Source: Phoronis australis (taxonomy: Eukaryota > Phoronida > Phoronidae). Taken from it: a DNA stretch of 45,013 nt. Shown here piece by piece: positions 9,761 through 22,500 of this stretch (the first letter of the stretch is position 1; each line of letters begins with the position of its first letter). The position numbers were made by a program, and so were the translations under genes. The stretch lies in the NCBI GenBank assembly GCA_002633005.1, contig NMRA01000843.1, positions 34,217-79,229 of the forward strand, written 5' to 3'. The notes beneath the pieces were generated by a model, which saw nothing but the letters and a program-made list of their open reading frames with translations, ran no database searches and had not been told where the DNA came from.

Positions 9761-12700
9761 TTGTCGTCGGATGTGATCCTACCCACGTGCTGCTCAAACA
9801 GATATATATCTAACTTCTTTACAGATAATTCATTCATCACAAAATGTCACAGTTTCACAATCACTGTACTATAGCTAACACAAGTTACTGTTTGTGCATT
9901 CGTGGTGTGCTATTTGAATCGCTATTGGTGAGAAATATGATTTTCCTGAAGATACGTCCCAGACTGGCTGGAACCATCATGTTAGCAGCCAAGTGCTTTG
10001 CTGGCCATTTAAACCACACCTGGTCAAAGTATTCTACGCAAATGTTAGCCAGACAACGGCGAAATTCACTATTTGTAATAAAATCGCAATCATATAAATA
10101 AAGAACCATAATTGATTGCGGTATCTGCAAACACAACGCATCTCGTTTTATAAATCCGGTCAAACCTAATGACGTCTATCCAATCAAATAATAGTTCCAA
10201 AAATACATTTTCTTTTAACAATAAAAAATCAACAACATTGGAAACAGGATAGGGACAGTTATACTCTGTAGTTCTAGTTCATTTCCAACATCTCAAAAAC
10301 AGCAGCACCGAGTTTTAACAGCGGCTTTAATAACACATTATCGTCGAGAAAAGTGATTTTCTGAGATAAGCATCTGCTTGGAATCTACTGTCAACAACCG
10401 TGGTAGCAATGTTACCCTCTGCTGGTGCAATTTCGTTGTTTCTCACATCAAAAATAACTACTATTACCGCACATGCGCGAAAGTATACCCATGCTTCTTA
10501 AGCCTTGCAATAGTACGTTAGTGGAAACGTTTCGCAAATAGGTGCATGTGCTTTAGCTTCACTAGTAGGTGCAGGTGCCTATCCTTTCTTAAACTTGGTG
10601 TTTTTACTTCGTTTTTTTCGTCAGTTCTCAGTACTTTTTATTCAATAGTTGATACACCTCAACGTCTTCCACTTTGTATAGGAAAAGTGTACTTTACACA
10701 AAGGCACATGTTCCTAAATGCCCGCATAGGCGGCAACCGAAACAGTAAAGATCATCAACTGTACTTATGGTACTGGGGCAGCTTTTTTTAAATCGATACT
10801 TTCAAAAAATCATAATGTGGGTCTCGTTCATGTGACCGACAGCTAGGGAATGATCGAGGGGTGGTGCACTGGAAGCGCCTGACAGGCACCGACGCGGTTC
10901 ATCAAAGTTATTTTTCCTGCGTTTGGACGAAGCTTCAACAATTGACAGGTGATCTGATGAGACCGATTTGAACATCAGAACTATCAAGAATTGACAGTAT
11001 GTAATAAATTCACCTTGTTTTATAAATCTGGTGAAAGTGCATGACTTCACATAAACCAGCCAGCATATAACCATCTGTCAGTGTAGCGGTTGATAGTGAA
11101 CGGGTCCCAAGTCAATACATCTAGTGTCACTTTTGCGAAATTAACATCGAGAACAGTGTATGGTACAGAAACACCAGTCACAATGAAACCTGCGTTAACC
11201 AACCCATTTCATGAATAACATTTTTAGGCCGAAATGACTTGTCCAGTAATTAGGTGAAAATAAAAGTGCACCGAAATGGTTTTTAAAAAAGTAGGACATC
11301 TTTGATGAAATATTTCGGTTGAATGAATACTTCCTCTAACTAAATGTATCTTGTGACTACTGCTCACAAAACTGTACATTCATTTCCATGTGCACCGTCT
11401 TTTCATTCTCCAATGTTGGCAACTTTGGAAACGTTCCTAAATAACTTGAATTTCTTTTTGCTCATATCGTATGTGATACATATAAATGAAATATTTGGAG
11501 TGGTGTTTGACGCAGGTAATTTGGAGTGATATGTTCGACACAGGCAATTTCTTATAAAGTGGCAGCCCACACACATTTAGTCCAGACATAATCAAGATTT
11601 ACCAAAAAGGCACCTTGTACGACAAAGGAAGGATATCGAGGGTCTTTGTTTTCAAACAAACAGGTGAAATACAATTTCACAATTTTAGAAGTGTTCGCAA
11701 CTAACGGATCAAACTGGTTCACATTACAGGAAGATGACATCAGTGAAAATAAAAATACGACACGATAGTTTGAGCTAAGTGAAGCAGACGAAAGTCGAAA
11801 ACATGGTAATGTTTCTTGCAACTAAATTCACGCAATAATCATTAACAAATTAGCTTCTAAACACCATTTAAAAGAACCTACACACATATCTTGGATTTAC
11901 AGTGGACCAGAAAAGAAGATTGCCGCACGTAAATTAGTTTTACAAAGATCTGCTTTTTAAGGTTTAGTGCGCGCAGGCTTCTGATATAGTGAAAAAACGA
12001 TTTTCCTTTCGAAGGTTGAACTTTGACCAATTCAGCCTGTCAGACGATTGTCTGTGTGGGTTTGTTTAAAAGGTAGCTATGCTTTGAAGTTGTGCGTAGA
12101 TGGAGAGTGAATAATCAAATCCAGTAATTAATTTATTATATGATAACCCCTAATTAGACAAATGAAACCTATTGTTAATTAATAATCAACTACAAAGAGA
12201 AACTACGCTAGCGCCCTCTTTAAAAGATTACTTTAATCAAACAACCAAACGATCAAATGTCTTATCTGCTATCCACGCTAGGACTCTCCACTTGTTGGAT
12301 GTCTGTCCTGTTGGTGAATCTTCGAACTACACACACTGTAAAGCGACAGTGTACTTGTTGGTCACCGTCTTTGGTGATTCAACACTTGCAGGCAATTTCT
12401 TCTACCCGCTACTCTTCTTGCTGGTCACAGTCTCTGGCTGATGACGCAACACTTCAGGTAGTATCTTACTACCCACAATGCAAGTGACAAGCTCTTAGTT
12501 AACTTCCGGTTCGTTAACCCTTGCCCTTGCCTTTCTAGAATCTTCCACGAGATGGCTCTGTCGTACAACTGCTTCTGTACACTGTAGCAAGTCTTTATGC
12601 TTCAACTACTTTAGCGCATCTGATTATCTTGCTGATTTCAGCCCATAATATAACATTCTACTTATTTAGTGATTGGCTAATAAAAACCACATGATCATAT

Positions 12701-12937
12701 CCACTCGTATTATTGGCTGTTACAATTTGTTCACAGAATATTCTAGAATCTCTAGAGTACTTTGACCCCAGAACCCAAAGTTGTAAACACCATCTAAAAA
12801 TAGATTTTGACGTTAAAATACATGTCAACAAGTCTGACCCCATGATTTAAAAGTACATATGCACAAATTTTGGGCAACTTAAAATGGATCTATTCTCACT
12901 AATTACTTAATCAATATTTATTCTGACACAGCCCTAG
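9761..12937. other. Non-coding stretch with no recognised gene
   Basis: Open frames of 60-95 codons occur on both strands (for example minus 9885-10163, 10802-11074, 11552-11821). None shows a domain, a splice-supported structure or codon regularity I can recognise. An imperfect 60-bp direct repeat (ttgttggtcaccgtctttgg / ttgctggtcacagtctctgg) lies at about 12355-12475. On the minus strand this would be 3' flank of the ankyrin gene, or intron if that gene continues toward the protease exons. Confidence 0.5.
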
Positions 12938-13030
12938 ATTACCCCGTTACAGTATATATAAATCAGCCCATGGCAGGAACATACACAGTTATACAGTCAG
13001 ATTAAATGTAAATCACGGGGTTACAAAATA
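12938..13030. repeat. Dispersed repeat, copy 2 (related to 7335-7435)
   Basis: Begins near ttaccccgttac and ends near cacggggttac, short sequences that are partly complementary. The interior matches 7335-7435 (atatataaatca, ggcaggaacatacacagt). May be a tiny non-autonomous element. Confidence 0.55.
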
Positions 13031-13375
13031 ACCCGCTATATTAAAGAAAACAGGCCTAAAAATCTTTAGGGAGATTTCCTAAATGCACGTCAAATTCCTT
13101 GCACAGTTCTGATTTAAAACCTGAATATTTTATAAGTAATGAGATGAGAAAATCTAAATTTGTGCCTGGTGTGGGCGATTTATTGCGTTCTTGGTCTGTT
13201 TTTAGATGATGTCGCAATGTTACGACAATTGACTTGACGTGTTTTACTGAGTGTTCTGGGAAGGTACATACAGTAAAGAAACGACTTCCTGTATAGCTTC
13301 ATCTAAGAGGTAGATCATTTTGATGAGATATTTATGTTCAATGAATTCCTCGAACTCGATGTTCATATAAATACA

Positions 13376-13381
13376 TTTATT
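13376..13381 (-). promoter_or_regulatory. Possible polyadenylation signal AATAAA for the ankyrin gene
   Basis: The reverse complement reads AATAAA 10 bases downstream of the TAA stop at 13392-13394. A second AATAAA lies at 13179-13184. Such hexamers are frequent in AT-rich DNA, so this only weakly supports 13392 as the true gene end. Confidence 0.3.
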
Positions 13382-13391
13382 GCGGTATGAA

Positions 13392-13511
13392 TTAAACACG
13401 GAGTCCAACACTCTTTACGGCAGTCACGTCACAGCGGCCTTTAATGATTAGAAGCTTCACCACCGCTGCGTGTCCTACCTCTGACGCCATGTGTAGCGGT
13501 GTGTCACCCCA
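13392..13511 (-). CDS. Ankyrin gene, last exon read (one repeat, then stop)
   Basis: Acceptor ttgctgtag precedes WGDTPLHMASEVGHAAVVKL, a clear ankyrin repeat. It continues through LIIKGRCDVTAVK and a six-residue tail to TAA. Alternatively the exon could end at GCC|GTAAAG, 31 codons in and also phase 0, in which case the stop is intronic and the gene extends toward lower coordinates. This repeat is the most diverged from the tandem exons 14467-16152. Confidence 0.7.
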   Translation of the reverse strand, partial: WGDTPLHMASEVGHAAVVKLLIIKGRCDVTAVKSVGLRV

Positions 13512-16500
13512 CTACAGCAAGTTGATCAGCATTATATATAGCGAAATGGGTGGCTCAACAGGGCGTCACGTTTTATATTTTTCAAATTTAAAACGTCACC
13601 ATCATTTGCATATTTATGACATCGGTGGATCAACAGAGCGTGACCACAACCTGACGTTTGAACTGCACACAACTTGAGCGAGATTTCTTAAATGTTCGTC
13701 TGATGTGTTGTAGTCGCGCATTGAAAACATAATTTTAAGTATGACAACTTGATGTTATATATTACAACACAGACATTCATTTAGTGAGTACTGTGGAAAT
13801 GCAAGTAAATACTCATTGTACAACTCCATGTGACCTGGGCCCAGTCTCAAATCTTTTTACTCGAAATGGAACTCGAAATTATGTTTGGCATGTTTTACTC
13901 TACTTTTGTGCGAATTCAAGATAAGTGGCTATTTTTCTATGCTCAAGTGCACAATGACTTACTTGGATAATTTATGAATCCTAGTATGCAGTTCATAAAC
14001 CCACCAACAACAATAAAGCTAAAAGTTCGAATTTAAACTCGAAAATTTCGAGTTTTTGCTGGACTTTGTAGCACGAATGTCAGGGTCTTCAAGTGCAAAG
14101 TTGGATTAGAAACTCATACGCATAAACTATACTCATTCGACCACTGTCTGATAACCACTTATATTGAGAGTTGAGTTCTTACAAAAGGAGCTGAGAAACT
14201 GCCAAAATCTTGAGTTCGTTTCAAGTACAAAGATTAGAGACCGGGCCCAGGACCTGAAAACTGTTTCTAAATACTTAAAACCGCGAGCAAGTCACGTCAC
14301 GTGCACGTCACGTGGAGTGCAAGGAGAAATATCAAAATTACAATGAAATCATCAATGGTGATTGATTAATTAAATCACCAATGATTCAGCCTAGTCACGT
14401 GTTGTGCGTTCAACATCGTTGTGTAAACAAACAGTTCAATCAAACAACCCGTGTGTCATTAATTACCTCAGTGCGGACATTCACGTTGGCCCCGTGTTGG
14501 AGGAGACACTCCACTGTCTGTGTATGACCATACCCTGCTGCCCAGTGCAGCGGTGTCCAGCCCTCCTATGTAATATATAATGGAGATGTGTGAATGGACG
14601 ATCAACGTTTGGAGCTTATTAACATACACAGGGGGAAAGTGAACTTGTAAGGTGACATAAATGAAACATCACTGACCCCTCCAAGGTGCTAATACTTGTA
14701 ATGATGTCAACAGGGAAATGTTAAGTTTTACAACAAAACAACAGGTAACACAGGTAAGTCACACTGCATTGTCTACGCAGCTTTGGTGGTTCACGAACGG
14801 AAGGCAGACGACATTTAATTTGACATTGTTTGGGGGCATTAAATTGTAAAAATATCAACAAAATTTGTCGTCATCAGTTTTAAACATCGTTTGTGTAATC
14901 AACTAGATCAACCAAACAACTTGTGTGTCATTAATTACCTTATCACGGACATTCACTGTGGCGCTGTGTTCAACTAGACACTTCACTGTCTGTGTATGAC
15001 CACGCCCTACTGCACAGTGCAGCGGTGTCATGCCCTCCTATGTAATATATAATGGAGATGTGTGAATGGACGATCAACGTTTAGAGCTAATTAACATACA
15101 CGGGAGAAAGTGAACTTGTAAGGTGACATAAATGAAACATTACTGACCCCTCTAAGGTGCTAATACTTGTAACGATGTCAACAGGGAAATGTTAAGTTTA
15201 AGAACAAAACAACAGAACCTGGTTAGTGTTTCGTTTCTCTTTACTGGGCGGTAACACCTGTAGTAATTGTGCGCTGTAACGTGTTGGACAACCCCAGTGT
15301 AATGTATGTCTAGTGCTAACGAATTAGGGGTACTTTAATTACCTTATATATCATTTACCTGTACAGGTAAGTCATACTGCATTGTCTCTACCAGTCTACG
15401 CACTTTTGGCGATTCTCAATCAAATCTCGAATGGAAAGCAGACGACATTTAATTTGACATTGTTTAGGGACATTAAATTGTGAAAAATCAACAAAATTTG
15501 TCGTCATCAGTTTTAAACATCGTTTGTGTAATCAATTACATCAACCAAACAACCGGTGTGTCATTAAATACCTTATCACAGACATTCACTGTGGCGCTGT
15601 GTTCAACTAGACACTCCACTGTCTGTGTATGACCACACCCTGCTGCCCAGTGCAGCGGTGTCTGGCCCAACTATGTAATATATAATGGAGATGTGTGAAT
15701 GGACGATCAACGTTTAGAGCTAATTAACATACACGGGGGAAAGTGAACTTGTAAGGTGACATAAATGAAACATTACTGACCCCTCTAAGGTGCTAATACT
15801 TGTAATGATGTCAACAGGGAAATGTTAAGTTTTACAACCAAACAACAGGTAACACAGGTAAGTCACAATGCATTGTCTCTACCAGTCTACGCAGCTTTGG
15901 TGGTTCATGAACGGAAAGCAGACGACATTTAATTTGACATTGTTTAGGGGCATTAAATTGCAAAAATACGAACAAAATTTGTTCTTCTTCAGTTTTAAAC
16001 ATCGTTTGTGTAATCAACTACATCAACCAAATAACCTGTGTGTCATTAATTACCTGAGTAGTGATATTCACTGTGGCGCTGTGTTCAACTAGGCACTTCA
16101 CTATCTCTGTATTACCACACGCTGCTGCATAGTGCAGCGGTGTCATCCCCAACTATGTAATATATAATGGAGATGTGTGAATGGACGATCAACGTTTAGA
16201 GCTTATTAACATACACGGGGGAAAGTGAACTTGTAAGGTGACATAAATGAAACATTACTGACCCCTCTAAGAAGGCTATAATACTTGTAACGATTTCAAC
16301 AGTCAAGTTTTACAGGTGATTTTAAAACGTTGCAATAATAACATGGTGCAGACGTGGACTGCCAGAAATTACTAAGCGCCTCCATAACTTGACAGCGACC
16401 CCTCCATGTTGTGTTTATGCTCCGGTTTAGTGGCTTCCTGTTTAATGTAAAGTTGTAATGTTGAATGGACGATTGCCATGAAGAATAAAAAAGTATCAAC

Positions 16501-19500
16501 GTTAAGTTGACATATATATTGTTGACACGATTCAAACCTCACTGTTTCTTAACATGCATGTACCCTACAGCTTTTGTAATAAAGATAACATGGCCTTATT
16601 ATCAAAATTGTATCAAGTACTTTCTATTACCTTGTCTCGCATGTCTACATCGGCCCCACCCTGTAACAATACCCAAACCACTTCTGTGTTGCCCCGCCAT
16701 GCTGCTTCGTGTAGTGGGGTCTCGCGGTCCTGCAGAAACAATGAGCAAGTTATAGCAAGACTCACAATCACTAACTTCACAGTGCATCTTAATTACTCGT
16801 CACCGAAACTTTTAAATAACACATTTGCAAATGAAATTACCAATTCTACTCCCTGTTTAAGAGGTACATGTAATATAACAGACGTGGTTGGAATAGATCA
16901 TCATTTTTAAAGAACGAGGTTACGTCGCTCTCGTAGTACGTTTGATAATGTCAATAGTAATTCTCAGAGTTAAGACGCAGCATGTTCTTTTATAATATGA
17001 ACACTTTTATCAAAGTCCGGACGACTGGTTGTAGCCAGCTGACTGTTATTGACGAAAACGTGACCTTGATATTCACACTTAAGAATCAACTTAACGAGGA
17101 CGATTCCATAAGAGTAAAAGGTTTAATTCAATTTTGGATTTTAGCCAGCTAAACAGTACGAAATGCAGTTTGTCAGAAAATCATTTTTGGTAATAATATG
17201 AGGTAATAAGCGACTTTGTTGATATGCTCAGTACATGTACTGTGTAGGCTATACATGAAAGATGCGATTATATCAATTAAACCTGTTCTTATCAGTAAAT
17301 CTACCCAAGACCAATCCATGCCGGGTGCATCAATTGAAAACCATGGTTAAACTAGCTTATGACGTCCAGTCTCAAGCAACTGGAAATTTATGCCACTTTT
17401 TCCGAGTTCCAAAATAATTTCTAACGAATCTCAGGAACAAACTGGAATAGAGAGATGAGAGAACATCAATACAGGGTTAATATATCAGAATGGGATATCT
17501 AAGTATGTCAGGAGAACATCGGTTAGGCAATGTTTCGTCTTGCCGTGGGTGCAATAATGATTAGGATCACAGCCACGGTATAAACACTACAAATTTAACA
17601 CATGTTGAAACACATTTTACCAAAACCTTTTTTCTGATCAAGATCCCTGTAAATCAATCAATCATATAGTTTCCATTTCGATACAAATCCAAACAGTCAA
17701 TTGCTCTGTTGTAGGTCTAATGAGACTTGAAACGACGAGACAGTGGTCTGGCCAGACGAAGCGGTGCTTTTAAAAAGAGCGCTTTGCCGGCCAGTTTTCA
17801 CGTGTACACGCGATAAATTGATACATTTGCCTGTTCTTGCATATATTTAAAGGGGCATTTCATCATAATTGCAAGAAACTGATTAATACGGTGGCTGTAA
17901 AAGGATTGCAAGGCAACTTTTTTCTCCGTTGCTAACTCTATCTACATGTGTTGACTTAATATCCATATCGATAGAGTTGTTAGCTATCTATCAATAGAGA
18001 CTAGTAAGTCTATAGACAGAGAAACTAAGTATATCGATAGAGTTAGTAAGTCTATCGATAGAGTTAGTAAGTCTATCGATAGAGTTAATAAGACCATTGA
18101 TAGAGTTAGTAAGTCTATCAATAGAATTAATAAATGTATCGCTAGAGTAAGTAAAGCCTGTCGACAGAGCTAGCAACGGAGAAAAAAGGTTCCGTGCCGT
18201 CCTTTTACAGCCACCGTACTTATGTAACGGTATGATTACTCCAGTTTTTATGGCAAGCAACTAAGGAGCAAAAATGTAGAACATCTTGAGTATTAGCTTC
18301 AATTTGATTTTCCGCCACGACTAGCGGACCTAACGGTTACTTGGTCAAAAAAATAGAAAAATCATTGATAAGTACAAAATACGACGAGTAGTATTAAAAT
18401 AATGAACAATTTCATAATAGAATAAAGCATCGATGCCTATAATAATAATAACATGTTCCGCAAAACATGTGTTTGCTTGAAAACTATCTAAATAATATCT
18501 TCAAACCTTTATTATTCATTAAATATTGACCCTCGTAAAAAGTCGCGTGTATGTCTAATCATAGAAAATTCTGGAAATTCGACATTTTACATTCACACTG
18601 AAATAACAACTCCGCCTGATGAAGAATAAGCAAACGTCATTGCGTTCGCTTTGAGAAATGAATATTTAGTTGGCAACATAACAGTGACGTAATATGTACA
18701 AAATGAAATCAATTGCTGGACTTAAGGATTGAGTTCGATTTTGCACATTTTATTTACTCAACTGGATGACTGAAAGCATTTATCGCATAATATTGACGAG
18801 AGCATAAAATGTAACAACTTCAAGTTTACGTCGCTCTCCCTTACTTTGCAACTGTCATTGGTAGCAATTCACAGACAAGACTGTCCTTCCAGTCAGTGAC
18901 CTAGTGGGATGTTCACTCACAAGTGATCACTCGACTTTCATCAACCGAGTGCCCGTGAAAATCTTAATAACGTCTTAGCTAAGACCGGTCGCATGGCCAT
19001 GATAAAAATGTTCCCATTTCAAGACCAAAGTTACGTCGTCTCTGTTAAGTGATACACTTTAGAATCTTGCAATGCGTTCTACTGCACAGGCCCTAATTCT
19101 CACGCGTAAAAATAGATGGCGCGTTCTACTACACAGGCCTTAGTTCTCATGCGTAAAAATAGATGGCGTTGCCTACATGCAAAGGCTGCTGAAATTTGCA
19201 ATAAAATATTATTCGTGCTGGAGACGGTTATTTCAAATCACGTCACTTAAAGGAATGGAAAGAGATTAAGTAGGTGCTAAAAACTGAGTGAGTGCATACA
19301 TTAGTTAAAAAAAGTTATCTTAGTACATTCCTCTTGCGCTCAAACGGCGATTGACCGTTGCGCCATTGCGACGGACATTCAAGGTGTTTGAAGGGTATTA
19401 CGTAACTGTCACAACCGTCAAAACAGTGTGTCGATTTTTGGCACCTGGGACACTTTGGGTCACACATTAATAGCCAGACCAAGTCTTTCGTGTGATGTCA

Positions 19501-22500
19501 TGACACAGACTTCAATTGTCTACCACGCTGAATGAATACATTAATGTAAATCCGGAAAATATTATTATTGGGGACAAATAAAACAACACAAGAATGAAAA
19601 ATATTTTAAGCTGTACTGGGAATTTAAGGGTCGCAGCTCTACAAATAATTATTTCACAGAAGGTACCAGATGGGTACCTTAATTACAAGAGATAACACAA
19701 AAATATACCGTATGCCGTCTGAATACGAACAGTCCAGATCAACTGACAAATTTGCCACATGGACAGGGTTGCTAAAATAATCAACCTAAAAACAAACTTT
19801 GGTTCAATAACAACGTCAAATGATAGATAAGCAAAACCAATCAGTTCGATTACAAAGATCAAACCAGAAAACAAAATAAAATCCGCTGATTTTTCAACGA
19901 TATAAAAACTGTATGTACATGTAGCTGTACAGCTAGTAATTTGTAATTCAAGCTAAACACGAAAACAACATCAAACACTTTCCAGATATAAATACTGTTT
20001 TCAAAACACAAAGGAATATTGCTCATTTATAAACAAAATGCGACCAACGAACAGAATGTTATTAAATCACCAGCTAGGAATCACAAAGCACAGCCTGTGT
20101 GCTTTATTCTTGGATAACTTCAAAAATATAGGATGTGCCATCTGAATACGAACAGTCCACATCAACTGACTAATTTCCAAGAGCTCGTTGCACAAGTCGG
20201 ACATTTGCTAAAAAACAATGATATAAGCTACAGTCTAAAATGTACCGATCATATAACAAATAGCAAAATATTTAAACAAATATAAAAGACATGTCTCCTA
20301 CAACTACTCATTTATTCAAAAAAATTTTACTTACAAATTGAAAAATGAATTTCATGTTTTACATTTAATTTCTAGATGTGACACGCTCGTTTGACGTGGT
20401 TTCACATGACCACCCATGAGCTCTTCTTGCTCTTAAGGAATATCGTTCACTCTGCACACACTATTTACTTCATATTACCCCCAATCGAGTAGTACAACTA
20501 GACGGTGTGTTTTCAACACCCCTAACCCCGGTGTTGTCAACGTAGAGTTCGCAAGTGTCTTGGGGCCTCTGTTGTTTCTGCTCTACATCAGTGTGATTCC
20601 TTCAGACATCAGCTCGAAAACTTCATTTATATGCTGATGAAACAGCCATATTTAATCCTAGGTACCCGAATTAAACACGGACCCATTTTCCTATGAACTT
20701 GAATGGTGAAATTATTCTAAAAAAACATTCGCACAGAAATTTAGGCATTATAAGACACGATTAACTTTCGTTTGTACCACACTGCGGGCAAAAAAATGAA
20801 ATTTTAATCAACCTAAGCCTATTGAAAATTTAAACTCTTTGAACGCATTTTATATCATTTTGTACACCCCATTTTGACTTTGGTGACATAATATACCAAA
20901 CAGTAGGACGTTTGGTTCAGCTGGACAGATAACAATATCAGGCTGATATAGCCATTACTGTTGTTATAAAAATTTCACATACAATAAAAAAATCTAAACT
21001 AGTCCAAACTGTTAATGCAATGAAAACTTCATTGAAATGTTTAAACACATAAAACTCTAAACAAGGTAAATAATATATTCAATTAAAAAACTTTCGAAAA
21101 ACGCTAAATCAGGTCGACGTTCGATAATATTTATCTTAGTTCAACCGTCTCACATTCGAGTCATTCTTAAATCCACAATAATCATTTGCATAGTGACAAG
21201 GAACACACTTCCAACCGATATGATAAATAGCAATTCCGTATCATTACTAAAGTCTAATTTTCATGAATACTTTTTAAAAAAATATTAGTCCAAGAGTTAC
21301 ATTCAGCCATACACATCGTGCAAAACGATATTTTCTGAACAGATTTTGATCAAGATTATTGTTGAACTCTGAAAAATTCAGGTACGGTTTTCAGAATTTG
21401 TCTTCCTTACGCAAATGTGAAACTACACAAAGCGGTCTGTTTCTAATTGTTCGTACTGTCATGGATTGTTTGCGTGGTCGTTTTTCGGGACCCTAAAGGG
21501 TGTCAAAGATATGAAAGACAAAATAACAGCGTTCCATGGGAGATTGATGAATACGCGTTTCTAACAACTGGATCTGCTCATAACTGTCCGAATGGTGTCA
21601 ATCAATGAAGTTGCCAATTTCCTCCATGTGTGCATGGCTTTATACAAAAATACAGTAGGTCTGCTAATCACATCACTTTGTCAAAGTTTGATTGTGTTTT
21701 TCTTACCAACATATCTGTGTTCACTAATAATGTAAATTTCAAAAAACTACTTCAATATCGATAACTTGGGTAGCTGAATGGGTACATATCATTATTACTG
21801 TTTTACATTGTTTCTATAAGTCACTTCTTCATTGTTTACCTGTTGCTCAGGTAAATGGGTATCTATTGTATTTACCTAATGTCGTGAAATAAAAATAGTT
21901 TACCTTGTCGAGCGAATTATTTTAGACAGTGTGCAAAAGAGGCGATGTCAAAAATATGTGGAGACAAATAATTCCCCTTGCAACGGTCCGATCACTTTTA
22001 CTACATACAAACATGTTGAAGTTTAACCTCTCTACAAAGTTGTATCAATATAACATTTCACGACTAGACCACTTCTACTTGGGCTGGTCTTTAATAAAAC
22101 ACGACGAGTAATATCAAAATAAGGTGAAAGTACAATGACTCGGGCCTGATTTTTGAGTCCGCGATTTCAAAAACTCTGAAATCTCGGAAACCACAAAAAA
22201 TCAACTTGAATGGCCAATTATACGAAACTTCGAGTACTTGCCGCTAATTACGCTTAGAGGGAATAATACCATAGATTCTAGTCTGAGCTCTTGGAAAAAA
22301 ACAACGTTCTATGTAGTATTTTGTAGTCATTCATTCACTCAAACGTCAACTGATATGAAATAAGGTGATGCACTGATGCCGTATTTTCCTTACAAGCCTC
22401 AACGATATCGCAATGCAGGTCAAAGGTTGGTGGGGGGTGTATGGTGAGGTCGACACGAGGTGTGACCGAGGCTATAAAGCGGAACACTTACCTTTGGTAA

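Larger units (their letters stand above)
14430..16290 (-). repeat. Tandem array of four exon+intron units of the ankyrin gene
   Basis: Four successive blocks each carry one 99-nt ankyrin exon with its flanking intron. Intron sequence recurs almost unchanged in every block: ttaattacct at the donor side, tatgtaatatataatggaga at the acceptor side, gaatggacgatcaacgttta, gtgaacttgtaaggtgacat, and gcagacgacatttaatttga. Exon starts are 482, 633 and 472 bases apart. The long spacing is explained by about 150 extra bases at roughly 15206-15365. Intron identity this high means the duplications are recent or the units are being homogenised. Confidence 0.92.

Noticed and set aside
11552-11821. 89-codon minus-strand open frame
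   Set aside because: No recognised domain, no splice support, and it lies in AT-rich DNA where frames of this size arise by chance.
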